Assembly: GCA_035640455.1 (NCBI GenBank)
Contig: DASQWB010000089.1
Location: forward strand, 1-42,207
Direction of reading: 5' to 3'
DNA length: 42,207 bases
From: AC-50 sp035640455
Lineage (GTDB): Bacteria > Actinomycetota > Thermoleophilia > Gaiellales > Gaiellaceae
The notes below the pieces were generated by a model. The model was not told the DNA's origin. It was given only the letters and a program-made list of their open reading frames with translations, and searched no databases. Made by a program: the position numbers and the translations under genes. Shown here in pieces: positions 23,149-30,197 of the stretch. The first letter of the stretch is position 1, and the number at the start of each line of letters is the position of its first letter.

Positions 23149-24279
23149 GTGGGAGGGGCGTCTTCGAGCACCGGCAGAGGCGGCCGCGGCGTCCGGGTCG
23201 GGCTGGTCGGCGTCGGCAACAACTCTTCCGCGCTCGTCCAGGGCGTCTACCACTATCGGAGTACTGCCGGGGCAGCCGCCGTCGCCTCGGGACGGCACGG
23301 GCTCCGCTTTCCCGTCCTGTGCGGTCGTGCGGTCGGCGACGTCGAGTTCAGCTGCGCGTTCGACGTCGACGAGCGCAAGATCGACCTCGACCTCGGCGAG
23401 GCCATCCTCAGCGAGCCGAACCGGTACCCGGCCGTCAACGGACCGATCGAGACCGGCGTCCTCGTCAGCCGCGCGCCGGTGCTCGACGGCGTCCCCGAGT
23501 TCCTCGACGACCTCGTCCTGGTCGGCGCCGGTCACCGCGGCCGCGACCGGAACGGCGAGGACTTCGAGCGCTGCGTCGACGTCGTGGCCGGGTCCGAGAC
23601 CGAGGTGCTCGTGAACTTCCTGCCGAGCGGGTCGAACGACGCGACCGACTTCTTCGGTCGCGTGGCGGCCGCCGCCGGGGCCGCGTACGTGAACTGCACG
23701 CCGACCCCGGCGGCGCACTCGGAGGAGGTCGCCGACCTCTTCCTCGACGCGGGCGTGCCGCTGCTCGGCGACGACCTCGAGAGCCACTTCGGCTCGTCGC
23801 TCGTGCACCGGACGCTGCTCGAGGCGCTCGAGCAGCGCGGCCTCGAGATCAACCACTCGTACCAGGTCAACCTGGGCGGCAACACGGACTTCAAGAATCT
23901 CTTCCACCGGCCCGGCGCGAAGCGGGCCTCGAAACGGACCGCCCTCAGCACGACCGACAGCGCCGACCGGGTCGAGGTCGTGCCGTCGGCCGGCTACCTG
24001 AGCGGCCTCGGGGACAACAAGGTCGGCTACATCTCCGTCGAGGGCCTCGGGTGGCTCGGCATGCCGGTCTCGATCGACGTCAAGCTCAGGGTGCAGGACT
24101 CGAGCAACGCCGCCGGTGTCGTCATCGACTTGGTGCGGCTGGCCGGCGCGGCGCGCGACCGCGGGCTCGCCGGCTGCGTCCCGTTCTCGTACTATTTCAA
24201 GAACCCGGTCGGCGAGAAGCTCTCGACCCCCGAGGCGCTGGCGCAGATCGAGCAGTTCGACCGTGGCGACGAGCTCTGA
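23149..24279 (+). CDS. ino1: Myo-inositol-1-phosphate synthase
   Basis: This enzyme converts glucose-6-phosphate to 1L-myo-inositol-1-phosphate with NAD in the cytoplasm. It has 376 residues, the usual prokaryotic length. Motifs: VGLVGVGNNSSALVQGVYHY (NAD loop), VLVNFLPSGS, YVNCTPTP, GDDLESHFGSSLVHRTLLE, NHSYQVNLGGNTDFKNL and the C-terminal VPFSYYFKNPVGEK. The start is a GTG. Its NAD loop (GVGNNSSALVQG) differs a little from the GVGNCASSLVQG of typical actinobacterial Ino1, so it may be a second, pathway-specific copy. It sits between a phosphatase and an SDR, which is a plausible route to free or oxidised inositol. Confidence 0.92.
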   Translation: MGGASSSTGRGGRGVRVGLVGVGNNSSALVQGVYHYRSTAGAAAVASGRHGLRFPVLCGRAVGDVEFSCAFDVDERKIDLDLGEAILSEPNRYPAVNGPIETGVLVSRAPVLDGVPEFLDDLVLVGAGHRGRDRNGEDFERCVDVVAGSETEVLVNFLPSGSNDATDFFGRVAAAAGAAYVNCTPTPAAHSEEVADLFLDAGVPLLGDDLESHFGSSLVHRTLLEALEQRGLEINHSYQVNLGGNTDFKNLFHRPGAKRASKRTALSTTDSADRVEVVPSAGYLSGLGDNKVGYISVEGLGWLGMPVSIDVKLRVQDSSNAAGVVIDLVRLAGAARDRGLAGCVPFSYYFKNPVGEKLSTPEALAQIEQFDRGDEL

Positions 24280-25004
24280 CTGACGCCGGTCGCGAGACGG
24301 TCCTCGTCACCGGAGCGGGACGCGGGATCGGCCGCGCCCTCGCGCTGAGGCTCGCGGAGAGCGGCTACGCGCTCGCGCTCGTCTCGCGGAGCGCCGAGGC
24401 GCTGGAGGAGACGGCGGCGGAGTGCCGCGAGCGGACGAAGGTCGAGGTGCTCGTCGCCGACGTCGGCGATCCCGGGCAGCTCCGCCCGCTCACCTCGCTC
24501 CTCGAGCGGCTGCCGCCGCTGCACGCCGCCGTCAACAACGCGGGGATGGGGATCTGGCGGCCGATCGAGGAGATGACGACGGAGGAGTGGGACCGTCAGC
24601 TGCGGACGAACCTCACCGGCTCGTTCCACGTCGTCCGCGTGACGGTGCCACTCTTCGACCGCCGCGGCCGGGGGCTGTACGTCAACATCGCCTCCGACTG
24701 CGCACTCGTCGGGATGAAGGAGCGAGCCGCCTACAACGCGTCGAAGTTCGGCCTCGTCGGGCTGACGGCGGCGATGCGCGCCGAGCTCGCCGAGCGCAAC
24801 ATCGCCACCTCCGTCGTCTTCGCCGGCAAGACGGACACCTACTTCCGCGGCCGCCGCCCCGGTGACCGGCCCGGTGCGCTCGACCCCGGCGAGGTCGCCG
24901 CGACGGTCGCGTTCGTCGTCGAGCGCTTCCCGCGGGCGCTCGTGAGCGAGATCGCGGTCTTCCCGCCCCGCGAGCACCTCGACGGGCCGCGCAGCCTTGT
25001 CTGA
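24276..25004 (+). CDS. Short-chain dehydrogenase/reductase (SDR), probable CTG start
   Basis: The 242-residue product has VLVTGAGRGIGRALALRLAE, VNNAGMGIW, NIASDCALVG and YNASKFGLVGLTA, so the full SDR catalytic set (Asn, Ser, Tyr, Lys) is present. The frame contains no ATG, GTG or TTG between the upstream MIPS stop and the Rossmann loop. The only sensible start is CTG at 24276, overlapping the MIPS stop as CTGA and giving the N-terminus (M)TDAGRETVLVTGAG, normal for the family. It probably oxidises or reduces a cyclitol or sugar made by the neighbouring enzymes (inference). Confidence 0.88.
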   Translation: MTDAGRETVLVTGAGRGIGRALALRLAESGYALALVSRSAEALEETAAECRERTKVEVLVADVGDPGQLRPLTSLLERLPPLHAAVNNAGMGIWRPIEEMTTEEWDRQLRTNLTGSFHVVRVTVPLFDRRGRGLYVNIASDCALVGMKERAAYNASKFGLVGLTAAMRAELAERNIATSVVFAGKTDTYFRGRRPGDRPGALDPGEVAATVAFVVERFPRALVSEIAVFPPREHLDGPRSLV

Positions 25005-26331
25005 CGCTTCCGCTGCGGTCTTCTCCGCCGACTGGGTGCTCCCGGTCGCGGGGCCGCCGATCGAGGACGGGGCGATCGCCGTCGCCGACGGCCGGATCGC
25101 CGCCGTCGGCCCAGCCGCCGAGCTCGGCGAGGGGCGCCGCTTCACCGACGCGGCGATCGTGCCGGGGCTCGTCAACGTCCACGCGCACCTCGACAGCCCG
25201 GCCTACGCGGGCTTCGGCGACGGGCTTGCCTTCGGCGACTGGCTTCGCCTGCTCGTCGAGCGGCGCCAGGCCCTCGACGACGCCGACCACCGCGCCCTCG
25301 CGCGCGTCGGCGCGCACCTCTGCCTCGCGGCGGGGACGACGACCGTCTGCGACGTCTCGGCGACCGCGGCGGGCGCATTCGCCTGCGCCGAGGCAGGCCT
25401 GCGGGCGACGGCGTACGTCGAGCTCTTTCACGACGACCCGGACGAGGCGCGCGAGCGCTTCGCGCGCTCGACGCACGACTTCGAGCCGACCGCGGAGGTC
25501 CGCCTCGGCGCCGCGCCGCACAGCCCCTACACCGCCGCCCCGGCCGTGTGGGAGGTCGCGTACGAGCTCGCGCTTCCCGTCACGGCCCACGTCGCCGAGT
25601 CCCCCGACGAGGTCGAGTTCGCGGCCAGCGGCACCGGCAGCCTCGCCGGCGTCGCCGCGTTCTGCGGCGTTCGGTCCCCGGGAACGACGCCTGTGCGCGC
25701 CCTTGCGGCTGCAGGCCTCCTGCGCCCGGGGCTCCTCGCCGCGCATTGCGTCCAGCTCGACGACGAGGAGATCGGCCTGCTCGCCGGCTCCGGGATCGCC
25801 GTCGCCCACTGCCCGCGCGCGAACGCCGGGCTCGGCTGCGGGATCGCGCCGCTCCGGGAGCTCCTTGACGCGGGCGTCGCGGTCGGCCTCGGCACCGACG
25901 GCCTCGCGTCCGCTCACTCGCTCGATCCGTGGGACGACGCGCGGGCCGCGCTTGCCTTCGCCCGCGCCCGCGCGCGCGATCCCGGGGCCCTGAGCGGCGC
26001 CGACGCCCTCCGGCTCGCCACCGCCGGCGGGGCTCGTGCCGCCGGGCTCGCCGGCACTGGCACGCTCGAGCCGGCAGCGCACGCCGACTTCGCCGTCGTC
26101 TCGCTCACGGGCATGCTCCCGCTCACGCGTGCCTCCGTCGCCGACGCGGTCGTCGCCGTCGGCGGCCGCGAGCGGATCCTCGCCACGTACGTCGGCGGGG
26201 TGCTCCGCTACGAGCGCGGGGACGAGCTGGGCCCGGACCTCCTCCATGCGGTCGAGGACGCGCGCCGGCGGATGCTGACCGGGGCGGACACGGAGTTCTT
26301 CTCGCGCGGTCGCGCCGGAGCGGCCCAATGA
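24997..26331 (+). CDS. Amidohydrolase of the adenosine-type deaminase group (MtaD/DadD or MqnX-like)
   Basis: This 444-residue metal-dependent hydrolase has HxH in VNVHAHLD (His62, His64), AHVAES (His198, Glu201), LAAHCVQLDDEE (His250) and GLGTDGLAS (Asp301), the full one-metal deaminase set. The closest pattern is that of SAH/MTA/5'-deoxyadenosine deaminases and of aminofutalosine deaminase MqnX. The PGTTPVRAL and AHCPRAN segments look MqnX-like, but no other menaquinone gene is in the window. The start is a TTG overlapping the SDR stop by 8 nt. Neighbouring SAHase, SAM hydrolase and two MTAPs favour an adenosyl nucleoside as substrate. Confidence 0.85.
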   Translation: MSDASAAVFSADWVLPVAGPPIEDGAIAVADGRIAAVGPAAELGEGRRFTDAAIVPGLVNVHAHLDSPAYAGFGDGLAFGDWLRLLVERRQALDDADHRALARVGAHLCLAAGTTTVCDVSATAAGAFACAEAGLRATAYVELFHDDPDEARERFARSTHDFEPTAEVRLGAAPHSPYTAAPAVWEVAYELALPVTAHVAESPDEVEFAASGTGSLAGVAAFCGVRSPGTTPVRALAAAGLLRPGLLAAHCVQLDDEEIGLLAGSGIAVAHCPRANAGLGCGIAPLRELLDAGVAVGLGTDGLASAHSLDPWDDARAALAFARARARDPGALSGADALRLATAGGARAAGLAGTGTLEPAAHADFAVVSLTGMLPLTRASVADAVVAVGGRERILATYVGGVLRYERGDELGPDLLHAVEDARRRMLTGADTEFFSRGRAGAAQ

Positions 26332-27071
26332 TCCCGCGGCGGGACATTTCGCTCGCAGAGATCCTCGAGCGGGCGCCGGAGGTCGGGGGCAGGAGCAAGC
26401 GCCTGTACGGGCTCGACGACGACCACTACCTCGTCAAGCTCGTCCCGACGCTCTCCAGCTTCACGCACGCGCGGCACGAGGTCGTCCACGGCACCGCCGA
26501 GCTGCGGCTCGACTTCTACGAGCTCGCGGCTCGAGTCGTCGAGGCCGCAGGGGTGCCGACGGCCTTCGTCGAGCGCGCCGGCCCGACGACGTACGTCGCG
26601 CTCCGCTGCTCGAATCCGCCGTTCGAGACGATCGTCAAGAACGCGGCGGTCGGCTCGACGCTGCGGAAGTACCCCGGCCTGTTCCCGCCGGGGCACCGCT
26701 TCGCGCGGCCCGTCGTCAAGTTCGACTTCCGCGTCGATCCCGAGGACCAGCCGATCGCCGACGACTACCTGTGCGAGGCCGGGCTCGAGCCCGCGCGGCT
26801 GAAGTCGCTCGCCCTGCACGCGAACGACGCCCTCAGGAGGTGGCTCGAGCCCCGCGAGCTGCTCGACTTCTGCCTCACCGTCGGCACACGCGACGGCGAG
26901 TACGTGGTGACCTCGGAGATCTCGCCCGACGGGATGCGCCTCCGCGACGAGCGCGGCGAGCCGCTCGACAAGGACATCTTCCGGCGCGGCGGCTCGGCCG
27001 AGGAGATCCTCGCGCGCTGGTCGGGTCTCGTCGCCGAACTGCGGGCGGGCGCTAGGGCTGCGGTCTCGTGA
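26328..27071 (+). CDS. Divergent SAICAR-synthetase (PurC)-like ligase, second copy
   Basis: This 247-residue PurC-fold protein is distinct from the true PurC at 33-33.9 kb. Shared marks are GRSKRLYG (ATP-loop start), ETIVKNAAVGST (usual ECVVRxxxxGS) and SEISPDGMRLRD followed by DKDIFRR (usual DEFSPDGSRLW and DKDRFR). The conserved VDFKLEFG, which carries catalytic/ATP-site residues, is LDFCLTVG, so the Lys and Glu are lost, and the aspartate-recognition region is rewritten. It probably joins a carboxylate to an amine, or phosphorylates, on a different substrate. The start overlaps the deaminase stop (ATGA), and it is the last gene of the operon, convergent with hisIE (20-bp overlap). Confidence 0.8.
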   Translation: MIPRRDISLAEILERAPEVGGRSKRLYGLDDDHYLVKLVPTLSSFTHARHEVVHGTAELRLDFYELAARVVEAAGVPTAFVERAGPTTYVALRCSNPPFETIVKNAAVGSTLRKYPGLFPPGHRFARPVVKFDFRVDPEDQPIADDYLCEAGLEPARLKSLALHANDALRRWLEPRELLDFCLTVGTRDGEYVVTSEISPDGMRLRDERGEPLDKDIFRRGGSAEEILARWSGLVAELRAGARAAVS

Positions 27072-27645
27072 GGGCCTCGTGCCGGCGGCGGAGCTCGTCC
27101 TCCACGAGAGCGACGTCGAGTCCGCGGGCCGCGAGCAGGACGTACGAGTGGAACCAGAGGTCGGCGGTCTCGGCGACGAGCGCCGTGTCGTCCTCGGAGA
27201 CGGCGGCGAACGCCGTCTCGACGGCCTCCTCGACGACCTTGCGGGCCGGCCGCGACGGCCCGTCCCGGAGCAGCTCGGCCACGTACGAGCCGTCCGGCCG
27301 CGTCCGCGCGCGGTCGCAGACGACCCGCCACAGCCACGGCGCGAAGCAGGACGTCGCGCCGGTGTGACAGGCCGGGCCGGCGGGCTCGACGCGCAGGAGC
27401 AGCGCGTCGCCGTCGCAGTCGTCGGCGAGCTCCGCGACGCGGAGCGTGTTCCCGGAGGTCTCGCCCTTGCGCCAGATCGCACGGCGCGAGCGGCTGAAGA
27501 AGTGCGCCTCGCCGGTCGCGCGCGTCCGCTCGAGCGCCTCGTCGTCCATCCAGGCGAGCATCAAGACACGCCCCGTCGAGGCGTCCTGGACGACGGTCGG
27601 CCTCAGCTCGCCGCGCGGCTCGGCGCGGTCAGCCCCGCCGGGCAT
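27052..27645 (-). CDS. hisIE: Bifunctional phosphoribosyl-AMP cyclohydrolase / phosphoribosyl-ATP pyrophosphatase
   Basis: This is the second and third step of histidine synthesis in one 197-residue chain. HisI domain (about 1-115): LMLAWMDDEALERTRATGE, FFSRSRRAIWRKGETSGN and the zinc/Mg motif DCDGDALLLRVEPAGPACHTG with SCF. HisE domain (about 117-197): ARKVVEEAVETAFAA and ETADLWFHSYVLLAARGL, the MazG-like helices. The start ATG at 27645 lies inside the 3' end of hisG, so the two are co-translated. Confidence 0.93.
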   Translation of the reverse strand: MPGGADRAEPRGELRPTVVQDASTGRVLMLAWMDDEALERTRATGEAHFFSRSRRAIWRKGETSGNTLRVAELADDCDGDALLLRVEPAGPACHTGATSCFAPWLWRVVCDRARTRPDGSYVAELLRDGPSRPARKVVEEAVETAFAAVSEDDTALVAETADLWFHSYVLLAARGLDVALVEDELRRRHEALTRPQP

Positions 27646-28579
27646 CGCGCGCGAGCGGGAGCACGCCGAGCGAGGACGCGCCGCGCTGCTTGAGCTCGGG
27701 CAGCGTCGTCCAGACGTCGGCGGCGGGGATGACGACGTGGACGGCGGCCGCGTCGGAGTTCGCGAGCGGGAGCGCACCCCACGCGTAGCGGTCGAGGACC
27801 TCCGCCGCGTCCTCGAGGCTGTCGGCCGGCACGTTGAAGACGAAGTAGCGGGCAGCGCGGGCGTCGACGACGCTGCGCAGGACGTCGGCCAAACGCTCGA
27901 TGCGGCCGGCCCGTCCGGGAGGCGCGATCAGGACGGCTTCCGAGGAGAAGAGCGAGCCGATCGACTGGAGGCCGTTTCGCCGCAGCGTCTCGCCGCTCGA
28001 GACGAGGTCGGTGATCGCCTCCGCGAGCGCGAGGCGCGGCGCGACCTCGACCGAGCCGGTCAGCGGCACCGTCGTCACCGCGACCCCGCGCTCGGCGAGC
28101 AGGGTTCGCGTCAGCCGCGGGTGCGCCGTCGCCACCCTCGCTCCCGCGAGCTCGTCGACCGACCCGATCGGCGACTCCTCGGGCACCGCGACCTCGAGGC
28201 GGCAGCTCCCGTACGCGAGCCGGGCGACCTCGTCCACCCGGGCTCCGCGCTCGTGCACGAGGTCGAGGCCGGTGATCCCGCCGTCGACGACGCCGTCCTG
28301 GACGTACTCGGGGATGTCGGAGGCCCGGACGAGCAGCACCTCGACCGGCGCGTTGCGGCAGGGGAAGGCGTAGGCGCGGTCGGCGGCCGCCTCCGGCCCG
28401 AGGCCGGCGTCGTCGAGCAGGGAGATCGAGGGGTCGTGCAGGCGCCCCTTCGCGGGCACCGCGACCCGGATCGCCGGCCGCGGCGCCGGCGGCCGCAGGC
28501 GCGCGAGCCGTCCGTCCAGCGCCTCCGTCAGCGACGCCTGCGCGGGCGTGCTCGTCGGAAGGTGACGCGGCGCCGGCAC
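27629..28579 (-). CDS. hisG: ATP phosphoribosyltransferase, long form
   Basis: This is the first enzyme of histidine synthesis: ATP plus PRPP gives phosphoribosyl-ATP, with feedback inhibition by histidine. Motifs: VAVPAKGRLHDPSISLLDDAG, GGITGLDLV and the PRPP loop AITDLVSSGETLRRNGL. The extra C-terminal domain (about residues 235-316) marks the long hexameric form that needs no HisZ. The GTG start at 28579 gives about 35 extra N-terminal residues before the conserved core; a later start is possible. TAGATT 9 nt upstream (28594-28589) may be the -10 element, back to back with hisA. Confidence 0.93.
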   Translation of the reverse strand: MPAPRHLPTSTPAQASLTEALDGRLARLRPPAPRPAIRVAVPAKGRLHDPSISLLDDAGLGPEAAADRAYAFPCRNAPVEVLLVRASDIPEYVQDGVVDGGITGLDLVHERGARVDEVARLAYGSCRLEVAVPEESPIGSVDELAGARVATAHPRLTRTLLAERGVAVTTVPLTGSVEVAPRLALAEAITDLVSSGETLRRNGLQSIGSLFSSEAVLIAPPGRAGRIERLADVLRSVVDARAARYFVFNVPADSLEDAAEVLDRYAWGALPLANSDAAAVHVVIPAADVWTTLPELKQRGASSLGVLPLARDARRG

Positions 28580-28597
28580 GGGCGTGAGAATCTAGCT

Positions 28598-29368
28598 TTG
28601 CCGCCTTCCTCCTTCCAGATCATCCCGGCAATCGACGTCCTCGACGGCCAAGCAGTACGGTTGGACGCCGGTCGCTTCGAGCGCGTCGTCGCGCGCGGCG
28701 GAGATCCGATCGCGGTCGTGCGCGAGCTCGCGGGTCGCGCGCCGCTCCTCCACCTCGTCGACCTGAACGGCGCGCGCGACGGCCGCTGCGACGAGGAACT
28801 CGTCGAGCGGGTCGTCGCGGCTGCGGGAGACACTCCCGTGCAGGTCGGGGGAGGGATCCGCACGCCACGGCAGGCGCGCCGGATCCTCGCCGCGGGCGCC
28901 GCCCGCGTCGTCGTCGGCACGGCGGCCTTCGGCGCTCCCGAGCTTCTGACTGCGCTCGTCGAGGAGGCCGGCGAGCGCCTCGTCGGCGCGCTCGACGTCC
29001 GCGGCGCGTCCGTCGTCGCGGAGGGTTGGACCCGCGTCGTGCCGACGACAGTCGAGGCCGCGATCGAGCGGCTCGAGGCAGCCGGCGTGCCGCGCCTCCT
29101 CTGCACCGCGGTCGCCCGCGACGGGCGGTTGGCGGGAGCCGACGTCGAGCTGCTCGCGTCGCTCGCGTCTCGGGCCGCCGTGCCCGTCCTCGGCGCCGGC
29201 GGCGTCCGCTCGCAGGAGGACGTCGAACGGCTCGAGCGTGCCGGCCTGGAGGGCGCGATCGTCGGCCGCGCCGTTCTCGAGTCGTCGATCCTCGCCGGCG
29301 GCCTGCGGAACATGGAGGGGCTGGCGACATACCGTCGTGCCGCGCGGGCCGCGCAGGCCGCACGCTAG
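28598..29368 (+). CDS. hisA: ProFAR isomerase (HisA/PriA-type)
   Basis: This 256-residue (beta/alpha)8 barrel performs the Amadori rearrangement of ProFAR to PRFAR. Motifs: FQIIPAIDVLDGQAVRL (catalytic Asp), VQVGGGIRTPRQARRIL (phosphate site), LLCTAVARDGRLAG (second catalytic Asp region) and VLGAGGVRS with GAIVGRAVLE (second phosphate site). In Actinobacteria HisA is often bifunctional with TrpF (PriA); I cannot tell here. It starts at a TTG and is divergent from hisG. Confidence 0.92.
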   Translation: MPPSSFQIIPAIDVLDGQAVRLDAGRFERVVARGGDPIAVVRELAGRAPLLHLVDLNGARDGRCDEELVERVVAAAGDTPVQVGGGIRTPRQARRILAAGAARVVVGTAAFGAPELLTALVEEAGERLVGALDVRGASVVAEGWTRVVPTTVEAAIERLEAAGVPRLLCTAVARDGRLAGADVELLASLASRAAVPVLGAGGVRSQEDVERLERAGLEGAIVGRAVLESSILAGGLRNMEGLATYRRAARAAQAAR

Positions 29369-29378
29369 ACCCTCTAGC
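29364..29378. terminator. Short palindrome joining two convergent stop codons
   Basis: GCTAGA (29364-29369) and TCTAGC (29373-29378) are perfect reverse complements around CCC. The hisA stop TAG lies in the left arm and the TAG of the convergent small basic protein in the right arm. The stem is short, so termination is uncertain. Confidence 0.35.
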
Positions 29379-29490
29379 GGCGGCGGGGCGGAGGAGGAGC
29401 GTTCGCGGCGAGCCGGCGCTTCTCGCGCTCGTGCTTCTTCCGCTTGCGGTCGTTCCGCCAGCGCCGAACGGCTCTCGAGCCGCGACCCAT
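29374..29490 (-). CDS. Small highly basic protein (38 residues)
   Basis: The protein starts MGRGSRAVRRWRNDRKRKKH and ends with a Pro/Arg tail; about 18 of 38 residues are Arg or Lys. It could be a small ribosome- or RNA-associated protein, but it does not match bTHX or the bS22/AURKAIP1-like peptide, so no name is given. Support for being real is the TAGATT hexamer exactly 7 nt before the ATG, the arrangement seen at seven clear genes here, and a stop codon placed symmetrically against hisA. Confidence 0.5.
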   Translation of the reverse strand: MGRGSRAVRRWRNDRKRKKHEREKRRLAANAPPPPRRR

Positions 29491-29497
29491 GGCCGGG

Positions 29498-29503
29498 AAT
29501 CTA
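29498..29503 (-). promoter_or_regulatory. Leaderless-type -10 element (TAGATT) of the small basic protein
   Basis: TAGATT, within TATAGATT, ends 7 nt before the ATG at 29490. Confidence 0.4.
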
Positions 29504-29516
29504 TACGAGTCCGCGC

Positions 29517-29837
29517 TCAGCGCTGCGGTACGCCGCCGCGGCAGTCGTGACAGCGGAGCGAGCCGAGGCTCGCGAGGACGTCGGCGATGACGTCGCCGCA
29601 GACGACGCAGCGCAGAGGGTCTTTCTCGGCGAGCCCCGGCGACCATTTCAGCGGCGCTGCTCGCTGCCGCTTCGCCTCGGCGATGCGTGCGGCGAGGATG
29701 GTCGCACCCTTCACGAGATCCACGGCCATATCGAAGGCGAAGGTTCCGCAAACCGCACTGGCCGTTCGGCCGATCGACTTTAGACCTTCGGCTCGTGCCA
29801 TCTGAGCCTGCAGCGTGCCTCGCCAGGCCGAATTCAT
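29517..29837 (-). CDS. Zinc-ribbon protein, function unknown
   Basis: This 106-residue protein has a helical middle (FDMAVDLVKGATILAARIAE) and a C-terminal zinc ribbon with CVVCGD and CHDC, two CxxC pairs about 20 residues apart. A GGAG site overlaps the bases just before the ATG at 29837; a TTG at 29840 is an alternative start. It is divergent from the secreted peptide gene, and two CTTAAG palindromes lie between them. I do not recognise the family. Confidence 0.6.
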   Translation of the reverse strand: MNSAWRGTLQAQMARAEGLKSIGRTASAVCGTFAFDMAVDLVKGATILAARIAEAKRQRAAPLKWSPGLAEKDPLRCVVCGDVIADVLASLGSLRCHDCRGGVPQR

Positions 29838-29843
29838 CAACTC

Positions 29844-29871
29844 CTTAAGCGTTTGTCAGCCTGCTCTTAAG
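29844..29871. promoter_or_regulatory. Two CTTAAG palindromes 22 bp apart in a divergent intergenic region
   Basis: CTTAAG occurs at 29844-29849 and 29866-29871. The sequence is rare in DNA this GC-rich, and 22 bp is about two helical turns, as for a dimeric regulator's half-sites. The first copy also contributes to the ribosome site of the minus-strand gene. No regulator is identified. Confidence 0.25.
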
Positions 29872-29923
29872 GCCCCGCTTCACCCTGACCCAGAGCGATG
29901 ACCCCGACCGAAAGGAGGTAAGG

Positions 29924-30133
29924 ATGACGCGCGACAGGCTCCGGCTCGCTGTGGCGACCGTGTCGGTGCTCGGCCTGCTCGCCGGCGGCGGCGCTGCGAT
30001 CGCGAGCGCCGCGAGCGGCGGCACGACGAGTACCACCACGTCGACGAGCACGACGAAGTCGAGCGGTTCGTCCTCGGGCAGTACGAGCCCAAGCCATTCG
30101 GGCGGCTCCGCGAGGAACTGCCCGCACGTGTAA
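29924..30133 (+). CDS. Small secreted Ser/Thr-rich protein
   Basis: This 69-residue protein has a textbook signal peptide: a basic start MTRDRLR, hydrophobic VATVSVLGLLAGGGAAI and a likely cleavage after ASA near residue 29. The remaining 40 residues are nearly all Ser, Thr and Gly with a few Lys, ending SARNCPHV. A strong GAAAGGAGG site precedes the ATG. It may be a cell-wall-linked or glycosylated peptide; there is no sortase motif. A strong terminator follows. Confidence 0.7.
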   Translation: MTRDRLRLAVATVSVLGLLAGGGAAIASAASGGTTSTTTSTSTTKSSGSSSGSTSPSHSGGSARNCPHV

Positions 30134-30145
30134 GAGCCCATCGAC

Positions 30146-30181
30146 GGCCGCGGCCGCCGACGCGTCGCGGCGGCCGCGGCC
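30146..30181 (+). terminator. Strong terminator hairpin after the secreted peptide gene
   Basis: A perfect 14-bp stem (30146-30159 with 30168-30181) surrounds an 8-nt loop. It lies 12 nt after the stop codon and just before the gloA promoter element. Confidence 0.75.
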
Positions 30182-30184
30182 GAG

Positions 30185-30190
30185 TAGGAT
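30185..30190 (+). promoter_or_regulatory. Leaderless-type -10 element (TAGGAT) of gloA
   Basis: TAGGAT ends 7 nt before the GTG at 30198; no ribosome site is present. Confidence 0.5.
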
Positions 30191-30197
30191 CCGCGCC

